A stretch of 12,275 nt of DNA from Calditrichota bacterium (GTDB taxonomy: Bacteria > Zixibacteria > MSB-5A5 > GN15 > FEB-12), in assembly GCA_030641085.1 (NCBI GenBank), contig DAOWIC010000339.1:1-12275 (forward strand). Reading direction: 5' to 3'. Positions 7,118 to 12,275 of the stretch are shown piece by piece. The notes below the pieces were generated by a model. That model did no database searches. It was not told where the DNA came from and was given only the letters and a program-made list of their open reading frames with translations. The position numbers were made by a program, and so were the translations under genes. How positions within the stretch are numbered: the stretch's first letter is position 1; each line of letters starts with the position of its first letter.

Positions 7118-8443
7118 ATGATGAATAAGAAAAGAGTGCTTTCCATAATACTGATGCTGGCGCTAATGATCGCGTCGACTGCCTCAGGTTCGGTTTTCGA
7201 TGGTACGGAGAAGCTGTCCCTTGAACTGGAGGCGGTGCCTCTGCCCACCGTGCTGAGCATGATCGCCCAACAGAATGGCCTGAACCTGGTGCTGAGTGGC
7301 GAGGTCGAAGGCAAGGTTACGCTCCGGCTCGATAATGTTGATCTGGAAACCGCCCTCAACGCCATCTTGCAGCCCAACGGCTATAACTTCTATTTGAATA
7401 ACGATGTTATCATTGTCAAGCCGATTGAGAATAACGCCTTTGGCGAGTTGACGTCGGAGGTTGTAACGCTCAACTACCTTGACCCGAGAACAGCCAGTAA
7501 CGCGCTGGAATCGCTCCGGTCTAACAAAGGCCGGCTTGTCATCCTGGATAAACTCGCCGAGGACGGCACAGGCGGACGGGCCACCGGCGGGGCCGGGACG
7601 GCCACGGCCTACGCACCCAACCGGATCATGCTGACCGATTATCCGTCGGTGGTGGAGCAGATGTTGACGCTCATCAAGGAAATGGACAAGCCCGAGCGGT
7701 TGATTTCAATCCAGGTGAAAATCATCGAAACAACTCTGGAAAACGACAGCAAATTGGGTGTTCTTTGGCCAGCGGCGATCAATGGCAGTCTGGGCGCCGG
7801 CACTTCGTCGTCCGAATCAAGCGATGGCACCGGGTCGGCCGATCTGGAGAATGTCGCGGCGGCATGGGATCCCAATAACGGCAATTTTTTCTGGGGGGCG
7901 CTCTCGATCGCCCAGGTAAACGGCGTACTGAACATGCTCGAGCAGAACGACAACAGCAAGCTGATCTCCGACCCGCATATTACGACCCTCGAAAACCACG
8001 AGGCAATCATCAAAATTGAGACCGTGATGCCAATTCCGACTGTCACCCGCTTTACCGAAGGTGCCGCCACCCAGGATATCCTGACCTTCTACGATCAAGA
8101 GATAGGCATTTCCCTGGTGGTAACACCGAGGATCAATGGCGACGGCAAGATCACGCTCAATGTTGAGCCGAAGGTGGAAGACATTATCGGCTTCAGTGGC
8201 ACCCAGGAATCGCAAAAACCGATTACCACCTCACGTTCGATCCGGACCCGGATCACCGTGGCCGACGGGCAAACCGCCGCACTGGGCGGATTGCTCAAGG
8301 AAAATGTGATTGAGAGCGAGCAGAAAGTGCCACTGTTGGGGTCAATCCCGCTGCTGGGAAAATGGCTCTTTACATCGAAATCGTCCGAAAAGACGACCTC
8401 GGACTTGATTATCCTGATAACGCCGCATATCCTGCCCGACTAA
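7118..8443 (+). CDS. Secretin (PilQ/GspD/MshL family), short form
   Basis: This 441-residue protein forms the outer-membrane pore for the fibre or substrates. It has a signal peptide (basic MMNKKR, hydrophobic core, cleavage near residue 24), an STN/N0 domain (about 34-102), a single N1-type KH-like domain (about 113-192, ending LTLIKEMDKP) with a Gly-rich insertion (149-163), and a C-terminal secretin barrel domain (about 198-439) with the signature VPLLGSIPLLGKWLF (404-418) and ending DLIILITPHILPD. A Ser/Gly-rich loop lies at 223-240. PilQ proteins are usually much longer, with AMIN domains and more N domains, so this is a minimal form nearer MshL/GspD. AAGGG serves the ATG at 7118 or the adjacent ATG at 7121. 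It is the last gene of the operon; its stop overlaps the convergent gene by 4 bases and no terminator is visible. Confidence 0.94.
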   Translation: MMNKKRVLSIILMLALMIASTASGSVFDGTEKLSLELEAVPLPTVLSMIAQQNGLNLVLSGEVEGKVTLRLDNVDLETALNAILQPNGYNFYLNNDVIIVKPIENNAFGELTSEVVTLNYLDPRTASNALESLRSNKGRLVILDKLAEDGTGGRATGGAGTATAYAPNRIMLTDYPSVVEQMLTLIKEMDKPERLISIQVKIIETTLENDSKLGVLWPAAINGSLGAGTSSSESSDGTGSADLENVAAAWDPNNGNFFWGALSIAQVNGVLNMLEQNDNSKLISDPHITTLENHEAIIKIETVMPIPTVTRFTEGAATQDILTFYDQEIGISLVVTPRINGDGKITLNVEPKVEDIIGFSGTQESQKPITTSRSIRTRITVADGQTAALGGLLKENVIESEQKVPLLGSIPLLGKWLFTSKSSEKTTSDLIILITPHILPD

Positions 8444-8886
8444 CGCCGGGCAAGCATCCATCGGGACGAACGACTGAAAAACAACTGCGCGGCCAGCACC
8501 AGCAGGACGACATCAAAATAAAGCGAATCCCAGGCGGCCTCGCTCGATACCACGGCGGCTTTGAAACATCCGCAATCGATGCTTATCCCTCGCGCAATTG
8601 TCGTTGTCAGGGCAATAACAAACACGATCATCATCAGATTGACCAGCACCACCGAACCCCGGTAATTGATCCCGGCAATTAGAAAGAGACCGCACAGCAA
8701 TTCCACCCACGGCAGAACAAGGGCGATCAGGTTTATCAGACTGCCTGGTACCATATGATAGTACCATATCGATTTGGCGAATGAGGCCGGCTCGATGATT
8801 TTGTATACCGAGGCGTACATAAAAGTGATGCCGACCGCGAGGCGAAGCAGCACTGTCAGGTAATCGTTATCTATAAATCTGCGCAA
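8440..8886 (-). CDS. MauE/DoxX-family redox-associated membrane protein
   Basis: This is a 148-residue protein with four predicted membrane helices (about 10-30, 50-71, 78-98 and 122-138). The MauE/DoxX pattern is clear: VLLRLAVGITFMYASVYKI near the start, a charged PWVELLCGLFL in helix 2, and the cysteine motif ISIDCGCF (C105, C107) after helix 3. Members of this group are linked to thiol or disulfide chemistry and often lie beside thioredoxin-like or rhodanese genes. The start is TTG at 8886 with AGGAGGG 4 bases upstream. It overlaps the rhodanese gene by 16 bases and would be co-translated with it. Its TAG stop shares 4 bases (CTAA, 8440-8443) with the convergent secretin stop. The substrate is unknown. 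Confidence 0.85.
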   Translation of the reverse strand: MRRFIDNDYLTVLLRLAVGITFMYASVYKIIEPASFAKSIWYYHMVPGSLINLIALVLPWVELLCGLFLIAGINYRGSVVLVNLMMIVFVIALTTTIARGISIDCGCFKAAVVSSEAAWDSLYFDVVLLVLAAQLFFSRSSRWMLARR

Positions 8887-9395
8887 TCGGCCCTCCTCTT
8901 TTCAATATCGAGGCCAAACTTCTCCCACTCCCTCGAACCTCCGAAAAAGATAGAGGCGTTGGTGTAGCCCATAGCCTGCAGGTTTCGGGCCAAGTGCAGT
9001 GAAAGATCGCACTCCTCGCCGGAGCAGAAGGCGATCATCGCCTGGTCCAGGGTAGCCCCTCCGAGCGCCGAATCGATATATTGCTCGAGGTTCTCCTCGG
9101 GAAGGTAGTCGAACGGAATGTTGATGGAACCGGGGATAGTGCCGCACTCGAATTCCTCCGGGTCGCGGGTGTCAATAAACAGCGTCGTACCCTGGCTGTA
9201 CTCCAGTTCGGCTAGATCAATCGCGATAAACGGCGGGTCACCCTCGGATGCTGAGGGGGGGACGATTGGACCATTGCCGGCGGACAGCGATCGGTACTTG
9301 CCGATGACGTCAATCTTGTTCGGGGAGACAGTGTTCAGGCCGAGACCCAGGATGACGGACAGCCCGACTATGACCAGTATCTGTCGAAAAATCAC
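8871..9395 (-). CDS. Membrane-anchored rhodanese-domain protein
   Basis: This 174-residue protein has an N-terminal membrane anchor or uncleaved signal (about 2-22), a linker and one rhodanese domain (about 58-165). Family motifs are FIDTRDPEEFECGTIPGSIN (73-92) and the active-site loop FCSGEECD with catalytic Cys124. The domain is expected to face the periplasm and transfer sulfane sulfur or handle persulfides. The GTG at 9395 is chosen because AAAGGA lies 8 bases upstream; a longer in-frame TTG at 9416 would put that Shine-Dalgarno inside the gene. The loop has a second cysteine (C129), and C84 and C171 are further possible redox partners. It is the first gene of a two-gene operon with the MauE/DoxX protein, suggesting one sulfur or thiol function. 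Confidence 0.9.
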   Translation of the reverse strand: MIFRQILVIVGLSVILGLGLNTVSPNKIDVIGKYRSLSAGNGPIVPPSASEGDPPFIAIDLAELEYSQGTTLFIDTRDPEEFECGTIPGSINIPFDYLPEENLEQYIDSALGGATLDQAMIAFCSGEECDLSLHLARNLQAMGYTNASIFFGGSREWEKFGLDIEKRRADCADL

Positions 9396-9432
9396 TGATG
9401 AGGTCCTTTCTAACAAGCGCTTAACGGTGTGG

Positions 9433-9460
9433 AATATAACAACAACTTGCCAAAAGTAAA
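9433..9460 (-). promoter_or_regulatory. Candidate sigma-70-type promoter for rhodanese-DoxX
   Basis: On the minus strand TTTACT (9455-9460) and TATATT (9433-9438) are separated by 16 bases, about 38 bases before the GTG start. The -10 element matches 5 of 6 positions and the -35 element 4 of 6. The surroundings are AT-rich compared with the genes. Placement is sensible but the match is only moderate. Confidence 0.35.
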
Positions 9461-9532
9461 GGTTAACCTGCCCCGAAGATCGTCGGACCGCAGACAGTCC
9501 GTTTCAAACGATTGAAGATTCGGTCAGTGATC

Positions 9533-10273
9533 TCAATGGCTGTGCGCCGACTCTCCCAGCAGGCTCATAATAATGATACCCACGACCATCAGGGAAAGTT
9601 TCAGCCAGCGATTTTCCCGGGTATGGAACACCTCGGGGAGCATCTCGCCGGTGGCGACATACAGGAATGTACCACTAGTAACACCGAGCAGTGTGGCCAT
9701 AGTCGTCTCCTGCAGCATCTGAAACATGGGTGCGAAAATGAGCGCTCCCGCCGGTGTCATCAGGGAGAACAAAAACAGCAGGCCGACAACCTGCCTCCTG
9801 GACAGTTTGGCTAAAAGAAACAGTGAAGTGAGCGAAAAGGCAGCCGTTGTTTTATGGGCTAAGATCGAGAAGAAGATGAGTGAACCGATTGACGCGCTGG
9901 ATGCGTCACCGACCGCCAGACCGAAACCGGCTACCAGCGAATGGACCGATAGGCCGACCATGGCCGAGATCGAGATAACTTTGTGACCGGCATGGTTGGC
10001 GTCCTCTCCCACGCCGCTGGCGAACAAGAACCGTTCGAAGAAAAAGATCAGCATGAATCCGGCCAGCGTGGCGAGGGCGGCCTCGTCACCATGGTCATGT
10101 GACAGCGCTTCCGGCAGCAGGTGCAGAAAGACCGCGCCCAGGAAAATACCGGCACCGAACGAGAGAAACAGGTGCAGCAACTCGTCGGACCATTTCTTGA
10201 TGAGAGTCAGCAGCCCGCCCGTAAAAGCCGCAAGGAAAATGATCAGGCAATAGAGCAGTAACGTGTCGTCCAT
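9533..10273 (-). CDS. ZIP-family divalent metal transporter
   Basis: This 246-residue inner-membrane protein has about eight hydrophobic segments. Family landmarks are HLLPEAL (51-57) at the end of helix 2, followed by a short His-rich stretch (SHDHGDE), then VHSLVAGFGLAVG (110-122) in helix 4 and ILAHKTTAAFSL (137-148) in helix 5. ZIP proteins import zinc, iron or related metals along their gradient. The HS in helix 4 and HK in helix 5, in place of the HN and HE of many bacterial ZIPs, resemble the ZIP1-3-type subfamily. A further TGEMLPEVFH motif lies near the end. The ATG at 10273 is preferred because the hydrophobic N-terminus begins there; the extension to a TTG at 10309 has no Shine-Dalgarno, though the ATG itself has only a weak one. 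It appears to be a single-gene unit, with a terminator at 10348-10381 isolating it from genes upstream. Confidence 0.87.
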   Translation of the reverse strand: MDDTLLLYCLIIFLAAFTGGLLTLIKKWSDELLHLFLSFGAGIFLGAVFLHLLPEALSHDHGDEAALATLAGFMLIFFFERFLFASGVGEDANHAGHKVISISAMVGLSVHSLVAGFGLAVGDASSASIGSLIFFSILAHKTTAAFSLTSLFLLAKLSRRQVVGLLFLFSLMTPAGALIFAPMFQMLQETTMATLLGVTSGTFLYVATGEMLPEVFHTRENRWLKLSLMVVGIIIMSLLGESAHSH

Positions 10274-10347
10274 AGCCTGAACAATCAGGACCTTTTGATA
10301 TCCTGTCAAGAATAATGTTCTGAGGAAGACTGATGTGGCAGCGAGTG

Positions 10348-10381
10348 AAAAAAAATCGGAGTTCGATTATGAACCCCGATT
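10348..10381 (-). terminator. Intrinsic terminator ending the small-gene module
   Basis: Read on the minus strand, a stem of about 11 pairs (one A-C mismatch) is formed by 10371-10381 and 10354-10364 around the 6-base loop at 10365-10370. It is followed by a run of eight T residues (A8 at 10348-10355 on the plus strand; the last A pairs in the stem). This is a standard rho-independent shape. It lies 44 bases after the stop of the 60-residue gene and before the ZIP gene, separating the two units. Confidence 0.75.
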
Positions 10382-10425
10382 CAAGTTCGATAAATGATAT
10401 CTCAAACTGAAGAAGACCCGGACGA

Positions 10426-10608
10426 CTAATTCAGTTTCGTACTGACTCTCTTTCCAAATCGAGAAGTCACCAGCGCGTATTTACCGTTAAGGATGTGGCT
10501 GACCACGCGCGAAAATTTGGTCGGCGCCAAAATCTGCAGGCCGTATGAGTGCCAGCAGTCCTTCGTTCCCAACGTAGCAAACTTCTCAGGATCTTTTCTC
10601 TTAGGCAT
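10426..10608 (-). CDS. Small basic hypothetical protein (60 aa)
   Basis: No known family is recognised. The 60-residue product is strongly basic (many Lys/Arg, especially in the ends MPKRKDPEKF and FGKRVSTKLN), has one Cys-Trp-His cluster (DCWHSYG, about 18-24) and no membrane segment or signal peptide. The ATG at 10608 is chosen because AGGGAG lies 6 bases upstream; the frame extends further to 10644 but without a better site. A good ribosome binding site before the gene and a clear terminator after it argue that it is real. A small nucleic-acid-binding protein would fit its charge, but nothing in the sequence proves that. It lies downstream of the sigma4-like gene across a 184-base AT-rich gap, so it may be transcribed with it or on its own. 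Confidence 0.5.
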   Translation of the reverse strand: MPKRKDPEKFATLGTKDCWHSYGLQILAPTKFSRVVSHILNGKYALVTSRFGKRVSTKLN

Positions 10609-10750
10609 GCAAAACTCCCTATTGAATTTCATCCCCCCTGCCAAATGACTTCAAAAATATGTATGGCGGCGAAAAATAGGGATCATCAATTCTGAGATAT
10701 CACCTCCTCGATCTTCATCGAACCACAATGGCTCAGGTGCTCCCTGATAC

Positions 10751-10786
10751 TGTCAATACCTTACCCCACTTAATAGTGGATTGACA
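10751..10786. repeat. Inverted repeat with inner hairpin, possible operator
   Basis: TGTCAAT (10751-10757) and ATTGACA (10780-10786) are perfect 7-base inverted repeats 22 bases apart. Between them lies a second dyad, CCACT-TAAT-AGTGG (10766-10779). The outer arms contain TTGACA reading outward in both directions, like back-to-back -35 elements. It lies 6 bases after the stop of the sigma4-like gene. No T-run follows in either direction, so it is not a normal terminator; an operator or divergent promoter core is possible. Confidence 0.4.
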
Positions 10787-10792
10787 TACACC

Positions 10793-11107
10793 CTAGTTGG
10801 CGATAATTTTATGTAAGCGCCTGATAGCGCGGTGCTTATAAATATTCACAACCTGCTGAGTGATGCCCAAAACATGGGCGATTTCGCGCTCGGTTTTTCC
10901 TTTGAGATAATACTCAATCACCTGTTTCTGGCGTTTGGAGAGAGAACGTTTGATATGCCATTTGAGCCTGCTGCGGTACTTGTCGAGAGAATGACCGGAG
11001 ATGGGCTCGGCCGAGCCATGATAAAGCGAGCGCTCGTTCGCGAATGATTCCAGCAGGAGCTTGTCCACTCGTACTTCGGCGTATTCATATTCGCTGCGCG
11101 GAGTCAT
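10793..11107 (-). CDS. Stand-alone sigma factor region 4-like DNA-binding protein
   Basis: This is a 104-residue protein whose C-terminal half (about 54-100) is a sigma-70 region 4-type helix-turn-helix: LSKRQKQVIEYYLKGKTERE then IAHVLGITQQVVNIYKHRAI and RRLHK. This is the usual pattern in which the recognition helix follows GIT. The N-terminal half (1-50) is charged and shows no region 2, so it cannot be a complete sigma factor. Similar small proteins occur as phage-type or accessory transcription regulators. The ATG at 11107 has GGTGG about 7 bases upstream. The gene starts 15 bases after the coiled-coil membrane protein gene and shares its promoter. The pairing of a membrane protein with a DNA-binding protein raises the idea of signal-dependent control, but this is inference. 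Confidence 0.7.
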   Translation of the reverse strand: MTPRSEYEYAEVRVDKLLLESFANERSLYHGSAEPISGHSLDKYRSRLKWHIKRSLSKRQKQVIEYYLKGKTEREIAHVLGITQQVVNIYKHRAIRRLHKIIAN

Positions 11108-11122
11108 CGCGGCCCACCGTTA

Positions 11123-11650
11123 TCAGTAATTCAGTTTACTATCCCGACGTATCTTGTTCATTTGCTCAAGAGTTATTTTGAATTTAGCGGCTGCCTTTTC
11201 GCGCAGTTCGCCAATCGCGATCTTTTTTTCATATGAGGAGAGGTCCGACGGCAGCGCTTCATATTGCGCCTTGTAGTAATTCAGTACCTTCTCTTCAAAA
11301 GTGGGAGGAGCCGGCTTCTTATTTATTGCGGTATCTGTATTGGGCGGTGCCGACTTGGGCTGGGCAGCCAGATTCATCTGCTGCACATCAATCACGCCCT
11401 TCAGAGAATCGACTTCAACTGAATGCTCTATCTCTTGTTGAATCATAATATTAGCATGCTCGACCTCTTTCTGCCCCAGCACTTCGCGGAGCGAGTCAGC
11501 CGCATTGGCCTGCTCCACCGCTTCAGTCTGAACCTCGGTGCGGCCCTTTTCGTAGGAGTCCTGGTCTCGATCGAGAGCGCGCACGCTCTTGAGGTAGCTT
11601 ACGCCCACAACGAGGGCGAGAAGTATGATTCCAAGCAGTATTTTACGCAT
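11123..11650 (-). CDS. Membrane-anchored coiled-coil protein of unknown function
   Basis: No known family is recognised. The 175-residue protein starts with a basic residue pair and one hydrophobic helix (about 4-20, ILLGIILLALVVGVSYL) that would anchor it in the inner membrane. A Glu/Gln-rich segment with heptad-like spacing (about 28-92) looks like a coiled coil. A Pro/Ala/Asn linker (about 97-116) precedes a compact C-terminal domain (117-175: FEEKVLNYYKAQYEALPSDL, then a basic helical end with KFKITLEQMNKIRRD). The C-terminal helices resemble a small helix-turn-helix or peptide-binding bundle, but no motif is decisive. The ATG at 11650 has GGAG 10 bases upstream and a good promoter at 11682-11710. 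It is the first gene of the module, 15 bases before the sigma4-like gene. If the C-terminus is periplasmic it may be a sensor or envelope-spanning spacer. Confidence 0.6.
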   Translation of the reverse strand: MRKILLGIILLALVVGVSYLKSVRALDRDQDSYEKGRTEVQTEAVEQANAADSLREVLGQKEVEHANIMIQQEIEHSVEVDSLKGVIDVQQMNLAAQPKSAPPNTDTAINKKPAPPTFEEKVLNYYKAQYEALPSDLSSYEKKIAIGELREKAAAKFKITLEQMNKIRRDSKLNY

Positions 11651-11681
11651 GTTTAAGGCACTCCATAACTAGTCTGAAATC

Positions 11682-11710
11682 AGGATATTCCGGCGCCAGG
11701 CGACTGTCAA
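11682..11710 (-). promoter_or_regulatory. Sigma-70-type promoter of the small-gene module
   Basis: On the minus strand TTGACA (11705-11710, perfect -35) and TATCCT (11682-11687, 4 of 6) are separated by the ideal 17 bases. Transcription would start near 11675, leaving about 25 bases before the ATG at 11650. This is the best housekeeping-type promoter in the window. Confidence 0.65.
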
Positions 11711-11770
11711 GTTTGAACTTTTGGGGTGCTGTTTTCGGCCGCCAGGGGCGGTTTCCGGGAATGATCGGGC

Positions 11771-12275
11771 TTATTTTTTGATCCCCAGGGTCAAAAACAC
11801 CCAGGGGCGGATCATCGACCACCAGCCGACAAAGGGCTTGATTTTGGAGTACTCGCGGCCGTCAAGGGGATAGACCATTGAAACCGGAACTTCGGTCACC
11901 CGGTAGCCTCTCTTGATGACCTTGTAGTGGAAATAATATTCCATTTCGTATTCGTCGAGCCAGTCCTGGTTAATATCGATAGCCGGATCATCCAGCAGCG
12001 CGATCCGGTAGGCCCGGAAGCCGCAGGTGATGTCGGTACCTTTGAATCCGAGAACGGTATTGGCGAAGACGGTGAACAGTTTGATCGCCAGATGTCGAAA
12101 AAGGGGCAGATTGGGCGACTGACCGCCCTCGAGGTAGCGCGACCCCTGAACATAGTCCGCCCTGTCGTTCACAATCGGCGCAACCAGTCGTTTGATCTCT
12201 TCGGGGCGCATCTTGCCGTTACCGGCCATAATGACAATTATGTCACAATCCTGCTCCCGGGCGTACTTAACTGCA
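11771..12275 (-). CDS. Family 2 glycosyltransferase, C-terminal part (partial)
   Basis: The frame is open to the window edge, so the N-terminus is missing; 167 residues are visible. Motifs match dolichyl-phosphate-mannose synthase-like GT2 enzymes: QDCDIIVIMAGNGKMRPEEI, YVQGSRYLEGG, GTDITCGFRAYR, WLDEYEMEYYF, GYRVTEVPV and YSKIKP. Such enzymes move a sugar from a nucleotide donor to a lipid or polysaccharide acceptor at the cytoplasmic face. Where the family normally has DxD for metal binding, this protein has AGNG. Its end (GWWSMIRPWVFLTLGIKK) is hydrophobic and may touch the membrane, but there is no extra membrane domain. Its stop is 60 bases beyond the -35 element of the small-gene module, and no convincing terminator is seen between. 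Activity and substrate are unknown; surface polysaccharide synthesis is the likely setting. Confidence 0.85.
   Translation of the reverse strand, partial: AVKYAREQDCDIIVIMAGNGKMRPEEIKRLVAPIVNDRADYVQGSRYLEGGQSPNLPLFRHLAIKLFTVFANTVLGFKGTDITCGFRAYRIALLDDPAIDINQDWLDEYEMEYYFHYKVIKRGYRVTEVPVSMVYPLDGREYSKIKPFVGWWSMIRPWVFLTLGIKK

Noticed and set aside
9484..9501. CGGAC/GTCCG hairpin after the ZIP gene
   Set aside because: The stem is only 5 pairs with an 8-base loop and has no T-run in the direction of the ZIP transcript, so it is not a supported terminator.
10304..10309. TTGACA upstream of the ZIP gene as a promoter -35 element
   Set aside because: The hexamer is perfect but no acceptable -10 lies 15-19 bases downstream (GATTGT at 17 matches 3 of 6).
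11739..11751. CCGCC/GGCGG hairpin as terminator of the glycosyltransferase gene
   Set aside because: The loop is 3 bases and no T-run follows on the minus strand; it is probably chance in a GC-rich patch.
1..12275. CRISPR arrays, tRNA or rRNA genes, insertion sequences, integrase or attachment sites
   Set aside because: I saw no regularly spaced repeats, no clover-leaf or rRNA-like segments, and no transposase or recombinase motifs. The sigma4-like gene is the only hint of phage ancestry, and it is not enough to call a prophage.

Overview
The window looks like chromosomal DNA of a diderm bacterium of moderate GC content. The outer-membrane parts (a POTRA/BamA-like protein and a secretin) require two membranes. 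Gene style suggests a poorly cultured lineage such as the FCB-related candidate phyla (Zixibacteria-like) or a deltaproteobacterial relative. That placement is inference from protein resemblance only; no rRNA or tRNA marker is visible.

Layout. (1) 1-374, minus: the 5' part of a secreted POTRA-type outer-membrane protein, divergent from the next block. (2) 542-8443, plus: one compact operon for a type IV pilus / type II secretion-like machine. It encodes an assembly ATPase with an N-terminal MshEN-like domain, a PilC/GspF platform protein, two tandem prepilins, a PilM-PilN fusion, PilO, a PilP/GspC-like protein and a short secretin. Spacings range from 23-base overlaps to about 80 bases, and a sigma-54-like promoter candidate lies in front. 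Prepilin peptidase, retraction ATPase and minor pilins are not in the window. (3) 8440-9395, minus: a membrane-anchored rhodanese and a MauE/DoxX-type membrane protein, overlapping by 16 bases. (4) 9533-10273, minus: a ZIP-family metal transporter. (5) 10348-11710, minus: a small-gene module with a good sigma-70-type promoter (TTGACA, 17, TATCCT). It holds a membrane-anchored coiled-coil protein, a stand-alone sigma region 4-like DNA-binding protein and a 60-residue basic protein, and ends in a clear intrinsic terminator. (6) 11771-12275, minus: the C-terminal part of a family 2 glycosyltransferase lacking the usual DxD motif, cut by the window edge.

How it fits together. In the pilus operon the ATPase drives extension through the platform protein. 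The PilM-PilN fusion, PilO and the PilP-like protein would form the inner-membrane alignment complex leading to the secretin pore. The first prepilin, with the strongest ribosome binding site, is the likely major subunit; the second carries a GspG-like signature. The rhodanese/DoxX pair suggests periplasmic sulfur or thiol redox chemistry. The module at 10348-11710 is the least explained part and the best candidate for something undescribed: a putative membrane protein plus sigma4-like regulator, with an inverted repeat just downstream of the regulator gene.
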